A stretch of DNA of 52,881 nucleotides from Planctomycetaceae bacterium (GTDB lineage: Bacteria; Planctomycetota; Phycisphaerae; Phycisphaerales; UBA1924), in assembly GCA_027487735.1 (NCBI GenBank), contig JAIYDA010000115.1:1-52881 (forward strand), given 5' to 3'. A program made the position numbers and the translations under genes. The notes under the pieces are model-generated. The model ran no database searches and was not told the DNA's origin. It was given only the letters and a program-made list of their open reading frames with translations. Within the stretch, counting starts at the first letter, position 1. Every line of letters begins with the position of its first letter. Below, in pieces: positions 15,924 to 24,873 of this stretch.

Positions 15924-17597
15924 ATGCTTTCCGATGCGGTGCAGAGCGAGCGAGTGCAAGGGTTGCGGGCGGCGCACGTCGCGTTGTCGCGGCTGGGGTA
16001 TGGCCCGGTACTCGACGAGGCACGCGAGGTTCTGGCGCGGCTTGGGGCTCAGGACGGGGCGCCGGGCGCACCGGGCGTGTGGCTTGCGCGATACCTGGAT
16101 GAGCAGCTGAGTGCTCCCGCAGGCGATGAGCCTGCGGTGCGGAAGCGGCTGGAGGCCTCGCGGTTGCCCATCGCGTATGGGGCTGGCAAGAACGATGAGG
16201 GCGAGGCCTATGCGGGTCTGGACGAGCAGCGCGGGCTCGTAAGCCTGGAGAAGAGGTTGCCCGAGCTCTGGCACCTCACGAAGTGGAACAGGGCGATTGC
16301 CTATCAAGAGAGGGTGAGGCCCGTGCAGGAGCTGCGGGCCGCGGCGTGGGTGCGTGCGCGATACAGCAGCTATCAGCTTCGCGAGGTGATGGCTGATTTT
16401 TGGCACAACCACTTCCACGTCAACGCGGGAGGGGACGACATTCGCGTGAGCGTGGCCCTGCCGTCGTACGACCGCGACGTCATTCGCCCGCACTGCTTCG
16501 GGAACTTTCGCGAGCTGCTGGAGGCGGTGGCGACGGCACCGGCGATGCTTGCCTATCTCAACAATGCGAGCAGCAAGGCGAGCCCGGCGAACGAGAACTT
16601 TGCACGCGAGCTGTTTGAGCTGCACACGCTCGGTCGCGAGCGATATCTGAACGATCTGTACAACCGCTGGCGCGACGTGCCCGGGGCAACGCAGGGCGCG
16701 CCTGAGGGATACATCGATCAGGACGTGTACGAGGCGGCGCGGGCGCTGACGGGCTGGACGATTCAGGACGGCAGCTGGCACGGCATGGGGGAGGGCAACC
16801 ACCTGCCCGATGGCGGGGAGTTTGTTTACTTCGATGCGTGGCACGACCCATACCAGAAGCGTGTGCTGGGCGTCGAGATCGACCCCAACCAGCCCCCGAT
16901 GAGCGACGGGCGGCGCGTGCTCGACCTTGTGGCGTTTCATCCGGGCACCGCGCAGCACCTGTGCACAAAGCTCTGCCGCAGGCTGGTGAGCGACGAGCCT
17001 CCCGATGCGCTCGTGCGAGCGGCTGTGGAGACATGGCGCGAGCACGCGAGCGCGAAGGACCAGATCGCGCGGGTGCTGCGGACGATCGTGCGGCATCCGC
17101 TGTTTCTGGGCACGTCCCCAGCGAAGGCAAAGCGCCCATTCGAGCTTGCGATGTCGTTCGTGCGAGCGGTGGGGGCGGAGGTGCGGACGGACGATCAGCT
17201 CTTCTGGTGCACGGGCATGATGGGGCAGACGCTCTTTCAGTGGCCCGCGCCGACGGGCAGCCCGGATGTTGCGCGTGCATGGCTTGGGGCGAGCCAGCTC
17301 GCAGCGCGGTGGAACATGCCCCTGATGCTCATGGCGGACTGGTTTCGGGGCACGCGCGTGCGCCTGATGCGAGAGACGCCTGCGGACGCTCGCACGCCCA
17401 GGCAGATCGCGGAGCGTTGGAGCGAGCGACTACTGGGCGAGCGTTGTACGGGCAAGCTCGCGGAGGTGTGCATCGGGGCGCTCGCGGACGGCAAGGACGC
17501 CGAGCGCGAGCTCGATGTGGGCGAGGGCGAGCTGCTGGAGCGGGTGCAGCGCTGCGTTGCGGCGATCGCGATGAGCCCAGGGTTTCAGGCGCGGTAG
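15924..17597 (+). CDS. DUF1800 family protein
   Basis: A 557-aa DUF1800 protein. Family motifs: ADFWHNHFHVN near residue 165, NENFARELFELHTLG near 225, the Tyr/Asp-rich ALTGWTIQDG segment near 285, and a C-terminal RHPLFLG...KRPFELAMSFVRA block. DUF1800 genes in planctomycetes are commonly followed by DUF1501, as here 80 bp downstream. The ATG at 15924 follows a GGAGGG with close spacing; the frame is open to 15891. I see no export signal. The biochemical function of the family is not established. Confidence 0.9.
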   Translation: MLSDAVQSERVQGLRAAHVALSRLGYGPVLDEAREVLARLGAQDGAPGAPGVWLARYLDEQLSAPAGDEPAVRKRLEASRLPIAYGAGKNDEGEAYAGLDEQRGLVSLEKRLPELWHLTKWNRAIAYQERVRPVQELRAAAWVRARYSSYQLREVMADFWHNHFHVNAGGDDIRVSVALPSYDRDVIRPHCFGNFRELLEAVATAPAMLAYLNNASSKASPANENFARELFELHTLGRERYLNDLYNRWRDVPGATQGAPEGYIDQDVYEAARALTGWTIQDGSWHGMGEGNHLPDGGEFVYFDAWHDPYQKRVLGVEIDPNQPPMSDGRRVLDLVAFHPGTAQHLCTKLCRRLVSDEPPDALVRAAVETWREHASAKDQIARVLRTIVRHPLFLGTSPAKAKRPFELAMSFVRAVGAEVRTDDQLFWCTGMMGQTLFQWPAPTGSPDVARAWLGASQLAARWNMPLMLMADWFRGTRVRLMRETPADARTPRQIAERWSERLLGERCTGKLAEVCIGALADGKDAERELDVGEGELLERVQRCVAAIAMSPGFQAR

Positions 17598-17617
17598 GCA
17601 GAAAGAACACAAGCCGG

Positions 17618-17666
17618 GCTTGCACGAGCCAGCTTGCACGAGCCAGCTTTCAAGAGTCAGGCCCAG
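17618..17666. repeat. 14-bp (2 x 7) array between DUF1800 and DUF1501
   Basis: Units of 7 in register: GCTTGCA and CGAGCCA alternate, giving two exact 14-bp copies, then a diverged copy (GCTTTCA, AGAGTCA) and GGCCCAG. It lies just before the AGAGGAG ribosome site of the DUF1501 gene. The core GCCAGCTTG also occurs in the 15-bp coding repeat at 2997-3011. Confidence 0.8.
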
Positions 17667-17677
17667 AGGAGTGAGCA

Positions 17678-18994
17678 ATGGGTGCATCGCGACGAGAGTT
17701 TTTGCTGGGGTGTTCGGCTGCTGTCGCGGCCTTCGCGGGCGCGCGCATCAGCCACGCGTCGTTTCGAGATGGAGAAGCGAACAGCGCGGCGCAGGGGGGG
17801 CAAGCGGCTGGAAGTCGGGGCGAGAGTGACACGCTGATTGTGCTGTTTTTGCGGGGCGGAATGGACGGGCTGCACCTGCTCGGGCCCGTGGATGATCGGC
17901 ACTATGTTGGTGCGCGCGAGGAGAGCCTGCGGGTCGTGGGCAAGGGCGCGAGCGCGGGGCTTGCGATCGATCAGGACATCGCGCCTCTCGACTTTCGCCT
18001 GCACCCAGAGGCTGCGCCGCTGAAGGAGCTCTATGACAGCAAGCTGCTGGCATTCGTGCATGCCTGCGGCATCACAAGCGGCACGCGCAGCCACTTCGAG
18101 GCGATGGACATCATCGAGCGCGGGCTGGTGCGCGAGGGCGGGCACGAGGGCTCAGGCTGGCTCACGCGGCACCTGCTCGCGGTGGAGCGTGCTCAGGGCG
18201 GGACGCTGGGAGATGCGCCCGCGTTTGCCGCGATGGATGGCGTGCCCGCGTCACTGCTGGGCTTTGGGCGTGCGCTCAGCGGCAAGCAGGCGAAGGCGTT
18301 GGCGCTCTGGCAGGGAGAGGCGCAGGTGCGGGCACTGCGGGCGATGTATGGCGAGGGGCAGCTGTTCCACGCGCAGGCGAGCACCGCGCTCAGTGCAATG
18401 GAGACGATCGTCCGAAAGCTGCCGCGCGAGCGGGACGGGGACATCGCTCCGTACGTGCCGGGTGAGGGCTCAAACTACCCTGACGGTGACCTGAGCGAGA
18501 GCCTGCAGACGCTCGCGCAGCTCATCAAGGTTGGCGCGGGGCTGCGGGCTGCTTGCGTGGACTTTGGCGGGTGGGACACGCACCAGACGCAGAGCTATCT
18601 CTTCCCGGTGCGCGTGCGTGAGCTCTCGCGATGTCTTCGAGCATTCTGCCAGGACATCCGCGAGCACATGGGAAGCGTGAGTATGGTGGTGGTCAGCGAG
18701 TTTGGGCGCAGGCTCAAGGCCAATCGCAGCGACGGCACCGACCACGGGCATGGCACCGTGATGATGGCCCTGGGCGGGAACGTGCGCGGGGGCCGTGTGT
18801 ATGGGCAGTGGCCTGGCCTCGCGACCGAGCAGCTGGACAGCGGCGCGGACCTTGCCGTCACGACCGACCACCGCGTTGTGCTTGCCGAGATGTTGCGTAA
18901 GCGTGCGGGCAACGGGGATATCGCTGCGGTGTTTCCGGGCTTGCTCGACCGCACCAAAGCCGGTGGGTCCAAGGAGCTTGGTATCTTCAAGTGA
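17678..18994 (+). CDS. DUF1501 family protein with Tat-like signal
   Basis: A 438-aa DUF1501 protein, usually paired with DUF1800. The N-terminus MGASRREFLLGCSAAVAAFA has the twin-arginine pattern RREFLLG and a hydrophobic stretch, so export in folded form is likely; a cysteine in the h-region could also suggest lipidation. Family motifs: IVLFLRGGMDGLHLL, SHFEAMDIIERG, VDFGGWDTH, VVVSEFGRRLKAN and GTDHGHGTVMMALGGNV, which resemble metal sites of alkaline-phosphatase/sulfatase-like folds. An AGAGGAG lies 7 nt upstream of the start. Its role with DUF1800 is unknown. Confidence 0.9.
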   Translation: MGASRREFLLGCSAAVAAFAGARISHASFRDGEANSAAQGGQAAGSRGESDTLIVLFLRGGMDGLHLLGPVDDRHYVGAREESLRVVGKGASAGLAIDQDIAPLDFRLHPEAAPLKELYDSKLLAFVHACGITSGTRSHFEAMDIIERGLVREGGHEGSGWLTRHLLAVERAQGGTLGDAPAFAAMDGVPASLLGFGRALSGKQAKALALWQGEAQVRALRAMYGEGQLFHAQASTALSAMETIVRKLPRERDGDIAPYVPGEGSNYPDGDLSESLQTLAQLIKVGAGLRAACVDFGGWDTHQTQSYLFPVRVRELSRCLRAFCQDIREHMGSVSMVVVSEFGRRLKANRSDGTDHGHGTVMMALGGNVRGGRVYGQWPGLATEQLDSGADLAVTTDHRVVLAEMLRKRAGNGDIAAVFPGLLDRTKAGGSKELGIFK

Positions 18995-19020
18995 GCGTCA
19001 GGCGGGTTGCCACCGCAGGA

Positions 19021-19284
19021 CTACTTGTTCTTGAAGTAGTCGAGATTGACCTGGATGTAGTTCTTCCACTCACCCGGCACGTCTTCTTGCTGGAAGATGG
19101 CCTTGACGGGGCACTCGTCGACGCAGAGGGCGCAGTCGATGCAGGTATCGGGGTCGATGTAGAGCTGCTTGACCTTGCCGAAATCGGCCTCGTTCTTGGT
19201 GGGGTGGATGCAGTCGACGGGGCAGACGTTGACACAGCTTGTGTCTTTCGTGCCAACGCAGGGTTCGGTGATAACGTGCGGCAT
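19021..19284 (-). CDS. Seven-iron ferredoxin ([3Fe-4S][4Fe-4S] type)
   Basis: An 87-aa cytoplasmic electron carrier. Cysteines: C9, C17, C21 and C25 in the first half (C-x7-C-x3-CP), and C48, C51, C54 and C58 in the second (CIDCALCVDECP). The first half lacks the second Cys of a CxxC (Thr12 occupies it). In the Azotobacter FdI type this pattern binds one [3Fe-4S] and one [4Fe-4S] cluster. The HPTKNEADFG-KVKQLYIDPDTC linker and the acidic C-terminus also fit this group. Convergent with DUF1501. No dedicated redox partner lies next to it. Confidence 0.93.
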   Translation of the reverse strand: MPHVITEPCVGTKDTSCVNVCPVDCIHPTKNEADFGKVKQLYIDPDTCIDCALCVDECPVKAIFQQEDVPGEWKNYIQVNLDYFKNK

Positions 19285-19363
19285 TGCGGGGGGAGTTTAG
19301 TGCGCGCGGCAGGGGGAGACAACCTGCTTGGGTTGAGAGCTCGCAGGGGCTTGCACGGGTCTC

Positions 19364-20854
19364 TCAGGCGTGTGCTGGCTCGCGGCGGCTTGGTGCGTGC
19401 TGGGCGAGCACCGCGTCGATGGCTTCGCAGAGGGCATCGACCTCTTCCAGCGTGTTGTAGTGCGCGAAGCTGGCGCGGACGACGCCATCGGCAGGGTCGA
19501 GCAGCGCGGGCGAGCTGGGAGACGCGTGCGGAGCGGGAGCCGAGTCTCGCAGGGCTTCGCAGAGGCGGTAGGCATAGAAGTTGCCGAAGCGCACGCCGTG
19601 GCCCAGTGCGTTGAGGGCTTGGGCGAGGGCTTTGCTCGACAGGCGGGGCGAGGTGGGCGTACCGAGATCGACGAAGGCGATGGTGCAGACGCGGTCGCGG
19701 CTGTGGAGTGCAGCCGGGCCAACGACGGCGAGTCGCGGGCGGCTCGCGAGAAAGGCGAGGAAGCGGTCTTGCAGGGGCTGCTCGAGAGCTTCCATGATGG
19801 CGAAGGCACGCTCGATGCGAGCGCGAGAGAAGGGCGCGATCGCGTCGAGCGGGTGGGTGCCCTCGGGCGGGGTGATAGCGCGGAGGCTGTGCGCGTCGTT
19901 GTCGGCAATCGCGAGCAACTGGCGGAGATAGGTGTCGAGCGCGAGCAGGCCCGCGCAGCTCTCGTGGTTGGCTCCGCCCAGCTCAAACTTGCGGGGCAGC
20001 TCGTGCTGCGGGATGAAGAAGTGGTTGGGGCCCGTCAGCTCGCGCAGGGCGTCGTGCGTGCCAAACAGCGCGGCGGCGTGGGGCCCGAAGACTTTGTAGG
20101 TGCTCCAGACGTACCAGTCGCACCCGAGCTCGCGCACGTCGATCGCGCGGTGCGGGGCGCAGGCGACGCCATCGACCACGACGCGTGCGCCCACGCTGTG
20201 CGCGAGGCGCGTGATGGCCTTGGCATCGACAACCTCGCCCAGGATGTTGGACACCTGCGGGAAGCAGACGAGCTTGGTGCGGGGCGAGAGCAGGGCACGC
20301 AGGGCTTGCATGCGGGCCTCGCCCCCCGCTCCGCCACCTTCGCTGCGTGGGCGCGTGGCGGTCGACCAGTCGATCGCCCAGCGGCGGATGACGACGCCCC
20401 GCTCGCTGAGGCGATGCCAGGGGCCAAAGTTGCTCTCGTGCGCGGTGTCGCAGAGGATGATCTCATCGCCCGGGCCCAGTGTGCTGGCGTAGGCGTGCGC
20501 GAGCGTGGCGCAGAGCTGGCTGGTGCTGGGACCAATGATGACCTCGCCCAGGCCCACGGGCGCGGCACCGGGAGAGAACGGTGCCGGAAGCTGCGAGGCC
20601 TCGGCATCGGTGCAGGCGTTCACGAAGAGCTTGAGGAACTGGTGGGCACGCTGCACGGTGCGCGTGGCGCGAACGCTCGCTGGGTAGTCGGCACCGGTCT
20701 GCACGAAGCTGGTGCGGAGGTAGGTGGTCATCGCGTCGATGACAGCGGAAGGGAGCTGGCTGCCACCTGCGTTGTCGAGCAGAGAGCCTGCCTGGTTGCT
20801 GCTGGCTTGTGCGAGGGCGGGGAAGAGCGAGCGGAGTGGGGTGGGGGTGGGCAT
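19364..20854 (-). CDS. Class-V aminotransferase / cysteine desulfurase-like protein
   Basis: A 496-aa PLP-dependent fold-type I enzyme. The N-terminus has LLDNAGGSQLP, and the catalytic lysine lies in VWSTYKVFGPH; the VVDGVACAPHRAIDV stretch provides the Asp that contacts the PLP nitrogen. HELPRKFELGGANHES and the C-terminal VRASFAHYNTLEEVD are typical of the 'cysteine desulfurase-like protein' group (CsdA/kynureninase-like). A loop of uncertain role (RPRSEGGGAGGEAR) is inserted near residue 190. No obvious SufS-type catalytic cysteine motif is seen, so the substrate is uncertain. Start 20854 (MPTPTPL) is preferred over the open frame to 20926. It lies 53 nt downstream of the protease gene on the same strand. 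Confidence 0.85.
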   Translation of the reverse strand: MPTPTPLRSLFPALAQASSNQAGSLLDNAGGSQLPSAVIDAMTTYLRTSFVQTGADYPASVRATRTVQRAHQFLKLFVNACTDAEASQLPAPFSPGAAPVGLGEVIIGPSTSQLCATLAHAYASTLGPGDEIILCDTAHESNFGPWHRLSERGVVIRRWAIDWSTATRPRSEGGGAGGEARMQALRALLSPRTKLVCFPQVSNILGEVVDAKAITRLAHSVGARVVVDGVACAPHRAIDVRELGCDWYVWSTYKVFGPHAAALFGTHDALRELTGPNHFFIPQHELPRKFELGGANHESCAGLLALDTYLRQLLAIADNDAHSLRAITPPEGTHPLDAIAPFSRARIERAFAIMEALEQPLQDRFLAFLASRPRLAVVGPAALHSRDRVCTIAFVDLGTPTSPRLSSKALAQALNALGHGVRFGNFYAYRLCEALRDSAPAPHASPSSPALLDPADGVVRASFAHYNTLEEVDALCEAIDAVLAQHAPSRREPAHA

Positions 20855-20907
20855 GGTCAGTGTTCGGTGGGCGAAGAGGAGTGTTGATCCGATGCGTGGG
20901 CCGAGGC

Positions 20908-23900
20908 CTACGGCTTGCCCTTCCACTGCTTTTCGGGCAGTGCCGGCACCGGCGGCACCACCACGGGCTGCTCTTGCATCAGCTTTTGCAGGTGGGCAAC
21001 TGCCGCCTCGAGCTGGCGGTCCTTGCCCATGAAGGTCTCGTGGGGGGTGTTGTCGATGGTGATGTCGGGCTCCACGCCATGGCCCTCGATGAGCCAGTTG
21101 CCCTTGGCATCAAAGACGCCAAGCTCGCCCGCGCTGGTGAGGCCGCTGTCGACGCTGGTGTTGCTGCTGGTGAGCCAGATCATGCCTCCCCAGGTGCGCG
21201 TGCCGATGAGCTTGCCCAGGCCCAGGCGGCGGAAGCCCTCGCTGAAGGCCTCGCCGTCGCTTGCGGTGCGCTCGTTGATGAGCACGACCATGTGCCCGCG
21301 GAAGGCCATCTGCATGTTCCAGTTGGGGGACCTGCCCGCGTGCTGGTTCCAGAACATCCAGGCGCGGCGCTGGAGGCGGCTGAGGAGCCAGCTGTCGATG
21401 TTGCCGCCTCGGTTGTCTCGCACGTCGATGATGAGTCCATCACGCGTGAAGTTTGGGTAGAAGTCTCGCGCAAACTCGCCGAAGTTGTCGGTGCCCATCG
21501 CGCGCAGGTGCACGTATCCGACGCGACCCTCGCCCAGCTTCTCGACCATCTCGCGGCGCTCGACCTGCCAGGTGCGGTAGCGCAGGTCGGCGTCCTCGCC
21601 TTGCGAGAGGGGACGCACGACTACGTCGCGCTCTTCGCTCGCTCCGTCGGCTGGCTTGATGCGCAGCAGCACCTGCCTGCCCGCCTGCTTGCGGAGCAGC
21701 TGCTGCGGGTGCGTCACGCTAAGGGTGCTGATGCCGTTGATGGCGACGATGGTGTCGCCCGGGCGCACGCCCACGTGCTGATGGGCAAGCGGGCTGCGCG
21801 ACCAGGGCTCCTGCGGGTCGCCTTGGTGGATGCTCGCGACGCGCCAGCCATCCTGGGCCTTCTCGAGCACGGCGCCGAGGTAGCCCACACCGATGTTGTC
21901 GTCGCCTGCCCGAATGTCGCCCGCGCGCACGAAGTGGTGCAGGGCGGCGAGCTCGCTGGTCATCTGCGCGAGCACGTCGTTCAGCTCGCGGCGGTCTTGC
22001 ACGCGCTCGACAAGCGGGAGGTAGCGTGCGAGCACGCCCTGCCAGTCGACGCCATGCATGTTGCGGGCGTAGAAGTAGTCGCGCAGCATGCGCCAGCTGT
22101 CGATGGCGATCTGCCGCCACTCCTCGCGCGGGTCGATGGTCATCGCGATGCCCGAGAGGTCGACGCGGTTCTTGGCTTCGAGCTTGGCTTCGCCCACGCT
22201 GGGCTCGATGACGTGCAGGCTGTCCGCGGTGCGGAGCAGCATCTTCTTGCCGTCGCCGCTCATCTCGGCGAAGCGCACGCCGCTGGCGAGGGTCTTGACT
22301 TCCGCGTCTTTGCTCGCGATCTTGACGCCCTGCAGCGTTGAGGTGCTGCTGCTGCCCGCGTCGAAGCTCTCAAAGTACAGTGCTTTGTCGCCCATCATGA
22401 GGTTGCGGTAGTTGCCTGCGGGCACTTGCGAGACCATCTCGATGCGCAGGGGGAGGTTTGCTGCGGTGATCTCGATGGGCTTGGGGGCGTCTTTCTTTGC
22501 GTCTGGCTTGGCGTCCTTATTGGCGTCTTTGCTGGCGTCGGTTTGTTCAGCGGCGGCGGGTTTGTCGGTGCTGGCGTCGGGCTTGGGGGCTTCGCCTGCC
22601 TTGGGCTCTTCCTTGCGTTCGTCTTTCTTCTTCAGGTTCTCGGCGATGAGCACCTCGTCGTCGGGCAGGAAGGGCCAGCGCAGCCCATCACGCAGGGCCA
22701 CGGCGTAGATGCGGGTCTGCTTGTCGAGGAATGCTTCGGGGGCGCGCGGGCCCCAGGGGCTGGGCTGCACGCTGGCGAAGGTGCGGTCGCTGAGGAAGTA
22801 GAGCCAGTTACCCTCGCGATCAAACCGCGGCGAGAAGCTGTCGTAGCGATCGCTCGTCGCGATGATCGTCTGCTGACGCATGACGTCGTAGAGCTTGACC
22901 TGCACCAGCGTGTTGGCGGATGGAGAGGTGAACGCAAGCCAGCGGCTGTCGGGGCTCCAGCTCACGAAGTCGATGTTGTCGATCGCGTTCTCTTCCACCA
23001 GCACGCTCGTGGTGGCTTCGCCATCGAGCTTGTGCACCCACAGGCGATTGCGCTTGTCGGTGCTTGCGATCCACTCGCCGTTGGGGCTGGGGCGCACGTC
23101 CCAGCGCACCGTCTCGCCATCCTTGGTAAAGCGGGTGGGCTCGCCCACGCCATTCATGGGCAGGCTGGCGAGCTCCAGCTCGCCCGTTTCGTCGGAGATC
23201 GCAACCAGGCGTCGGCTTGCGGGGGGCGCGCCGTCCATCACAAAGACCTCGCGTGCGGCGCGATAGCGCACGCCCCCGCGCGGGTCGGCATCGACGACGC
23301 GCCCGTCCTTCACGGGGGCCACGAGCACGCGTCCGCGTGCGGTGAGGATCACGTGCTCGCCATCGTGGCTGAGGGCGATGGTGCTCGCAGCGTCGAGGGG
23401 TTTGTCGACCCAGTTTTCGCGAGCATGGTCGAGGTCGCTCTGCAGCGTGATGTCGAGGGCGGCGGTCTTGCCTGTCTTGACATCCAGCAGCCAGAGGTCG
23501 GCGCCAAGCTGATAGACGATGGTGTCGCCATCGATTGCGCTGCTGCCGATGTCTCCGCCTGGGGCCCAGCCCTTCGCGAGGGCCTTGGGGTCAGCGTCCA
23601 CGGGCAGGGCCTGGTCGGCGTGCTGGGTGTGCTGCTTCAGGTCGGTGCCATCGGGCAGCATGCTCCAGATGTTGAGAAACCCGGAGCGATCGCTCGTGAA
23701 GAAGAGGCGCGAGCCCGACCAGAGCGGGCGGCGGCTGGTGCCCAGGTCTGTGGGCAGATATCGGGTTGCTTCGCGTGCGCCCGAAGCATCAAAGCGCCAG
23801 AGGTTCTGCACGCTGCCACCCTTGTAGCGATCGGCGTGGCTGCCTTGGAAGGGCAAACGCGTGAAGACCACCTCGCCTCCCAGTGTGCCATCGGCTGCGA

Positions 23901-24477
23901 GCGCGAGGCCATCGCCCAGCGCGGTCATCTCGTCGCACTGGTCTAGCGGCAGCACGGTGCGGGCGCCGGTGCTGGTGCTGAGCAGGTGCATGCGGCTGCG
24001 AGGCAGGGTGCTGCCCGCGTCGCTGCTGAAGGCGAGCAGGTCGTTGCTTGCCCAGCCCACAAAGTTCACGCGACCGTTGCCATCGAAGGTGCGCCGCGTG
24101 GGCAGGCCGCCACCGATGGGCATGGTGTAGATTTCTTGCGGGCCCTCATAGGTCGCGGCGAAGGCGATGGTCGAGCCATCGGGGCTGATGGCGGGGAGTT
24201 GCTCGAGGCCCTCGTGGCTCGTGAGTCGCGTGGCGTTGCCCCCTTGAGCAGAGACGCGGAAGAGGTCGCCCTCGCTCACGAACACGATGGTTCCGTTGCG
24301 GAGCGCGGGCATGCGGTAGTAGCCGCGATGGACGTTGGCTTGCAGTTTGCCAGCCTGGGCGGCTTGCTCGACGGTGGTGGTGTTGGTGGCGGGTGCTTGG
24401 GCGAACACCGATCCGGCGAGCAGGATGAGCGAGGCAAGGAGGGAGCCAGCGAGCGGGGCAGAGCGGGTGGATTGCAT
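20908..24477 (-). CDS. Tricorn-like S41 family protease
   Basis: A 1189-aa exported protease. Layout: signal peptide about 1-27 (LLASLILLAGSVFAQA); an N-terminal beta-propeller with repeated ISPDGSTIAFA-like blades; a second propeller (SWSPDSRWLAF, FLSDR); a Lys/Asp/Glu/Ala-rich linker after LIAENLKKKD; the C1 domain with ALHHFVRAGD, the likely catalytic His; a PDZ domain (HVGVRPGDTIVAINGIS); and the C2 catalytic domain with DGLIIDVRDNRGGN and the nucleophile segment NERTASDGEAFSEGF (Ser-Asp as in Tricorn). It should degrade peptides to short products in the periplasm. Start 24477 begins the signal peptide; the frame is open to 24519. Confidence 0.92.
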   Translation of the reverse strand: MQSTRSAPLAGSLLASLILLAGSVFAQAPATNTTTVEQAAQAGKLQANVHRGYYRMPALRNGTIVFVSEGDLFRVSAQGGNATRLTSHEGLEQLPAISPDGSTIAFAATYEGPQEIYTMPIGGGLPTRRTFDGNGRVNFVGWASNDLLAFSSDAGSTLPRSRMHLLSTSTGARTVLPLDQCDEMTALGDGLALAADGTLGGEVVFTRLPFQGSHADRYKGGSVQNLWRFDASGAREATRYLPTDLGTSRRPLWSGSRLFFTSDRSGFLNIWSMLPDGTDLKQHTQHADQALPVDADPKALAKGWAPGGDIGSSAIDGDTIVYQLGADLWLLDVKTGKTAALDITLQSDLDHARENWVDKPLDAASTIALSHDGEHVILTARGRVLVAPVKDGRVVDADPRGGVRYRAAREVFVMDGAPPASRRLVAISDETGELELASLPMNGVGEPTRFTKDGETVRWDVRPSPNGEWIASTDKRNRLWVHKLDGEATTSVLVEENAIDNIDFVSWSPDSRWLAFTSPSANTLVQVKLYDVMRQQTIIATSDRYDSFSPRFDREGNWLYFLSDRTFASVQPSPWGPRAPEAFLDKQTRIYAVALRDGLRWPFLPDDEVLIAENLKKKDERKEEPKAGEAPKPDASTDKPAAAEQTDASKDANKDAKPDAKKDAPKPIEITAANLPLRIEMVSQVPAGNYRNLMMGDKALYFESFDAGSSSTSTLQGVKIASKDAEVKTLASGVRFAEMSGDGKKMLLRTADSLHVIEPSVGEAKLEAKNRVDLSGIAMTIDPREEWRQIAIDSWRMLRDYFYARNMHGVDWQGVLARYLPLVERVQDRRELNDVLAQMTSELAALHHFVRAGDIRAGDDNIGVGYLGAVLEKAQDGWRVASIHQGDPQEPWSRSPLAHQHVGVRPGDTIVAINGISTLSVTHPQQLLRKQAGRQVLLRIKPADGASEERDVVVRPLSQGEDADLRYRTWQVERREMVEKLGEGRVGYVHLRAMGTDNFGEFARDFYPNFTRDGLIIDVRDNRGGNIDSWLLSRLQRRAWMFWNQHAGRSPNWNMQMAFRGHMVVLINERTASDGEAFSEGFRRLGLGKLIGTRTWGGMIWLTSSNTSVDSGLTSAGELGVFDAKGNWLIEGHGVEPDITIDNTPHETFMGKDRQLEAAVAHLQKLMQEQPVVVPPVPALPEKQWKGKP

Positions 24478-24873
24478 ACGCGGCAAGTGTTGGCGGCGTG
24501 TGAAGGCCACGGAGGGCAAAGTTTGCGGACCTTTTGCGAAGACTGCTGGCGCGCGGCTGTGCCAACGGAGTCGGAACGAGTCCGATCATGTGCGAGCCAG
24601 TTTCGGATTGTTTGGATTGTGTGGCGAACGCGCGAGCAAAGCACGCTCACGCCCCCGCAAAGCAGGAGAATGTGTGGTGGAAAGCACCGGGTTGCCGCAA
24701 AGTGTTGGTGGCTCGGAACCTAGAATCTGCGGGAGTCGTATTGGCCCCCCTGTCCGGTTGCGGAAACCCTGTCGCCTGCGTGCGAGGCCCGGTGCGGCCC
24801 TTGTGCGAGCTGGCGTCTCTGTGCTGGCGTCGCGATCGATCGAAGAAGTGCTGAACCGAACCCTGGAGAGCGC
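24478..24873. other. 396-bp divergent intergenic region
   Basis: Upstream region of both the Tricorn-like protease (minus) and the DNase I-fold gene (plus). No coding frame is convincing. An imperfect palindrome lies around GGAGTCGGAACGAGTCC (about 24569-24585). A TAGAAT at 24721-24726 and a GGAACC just before it could belong to a promoter of the plus-strand gene, but spacing to partner elements is not convincing. Confidence 0.4.

Noticed and set aside
22426..23946. Long plus-strand frame opposite the Tricorn-like gene
   Set aside because: Antisense shadow: Val/Gly/Ala/Glu/His-rich, no motif; the minus frame has complete protease domains.
24715..24746. ECF-type promoter (GGAACC with TCGTAT) upstream of the nuclease gene
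   Set aside because: Spacing is about 15 bp and the second box is weak; GGAAC-like strings are frequent in this composition.
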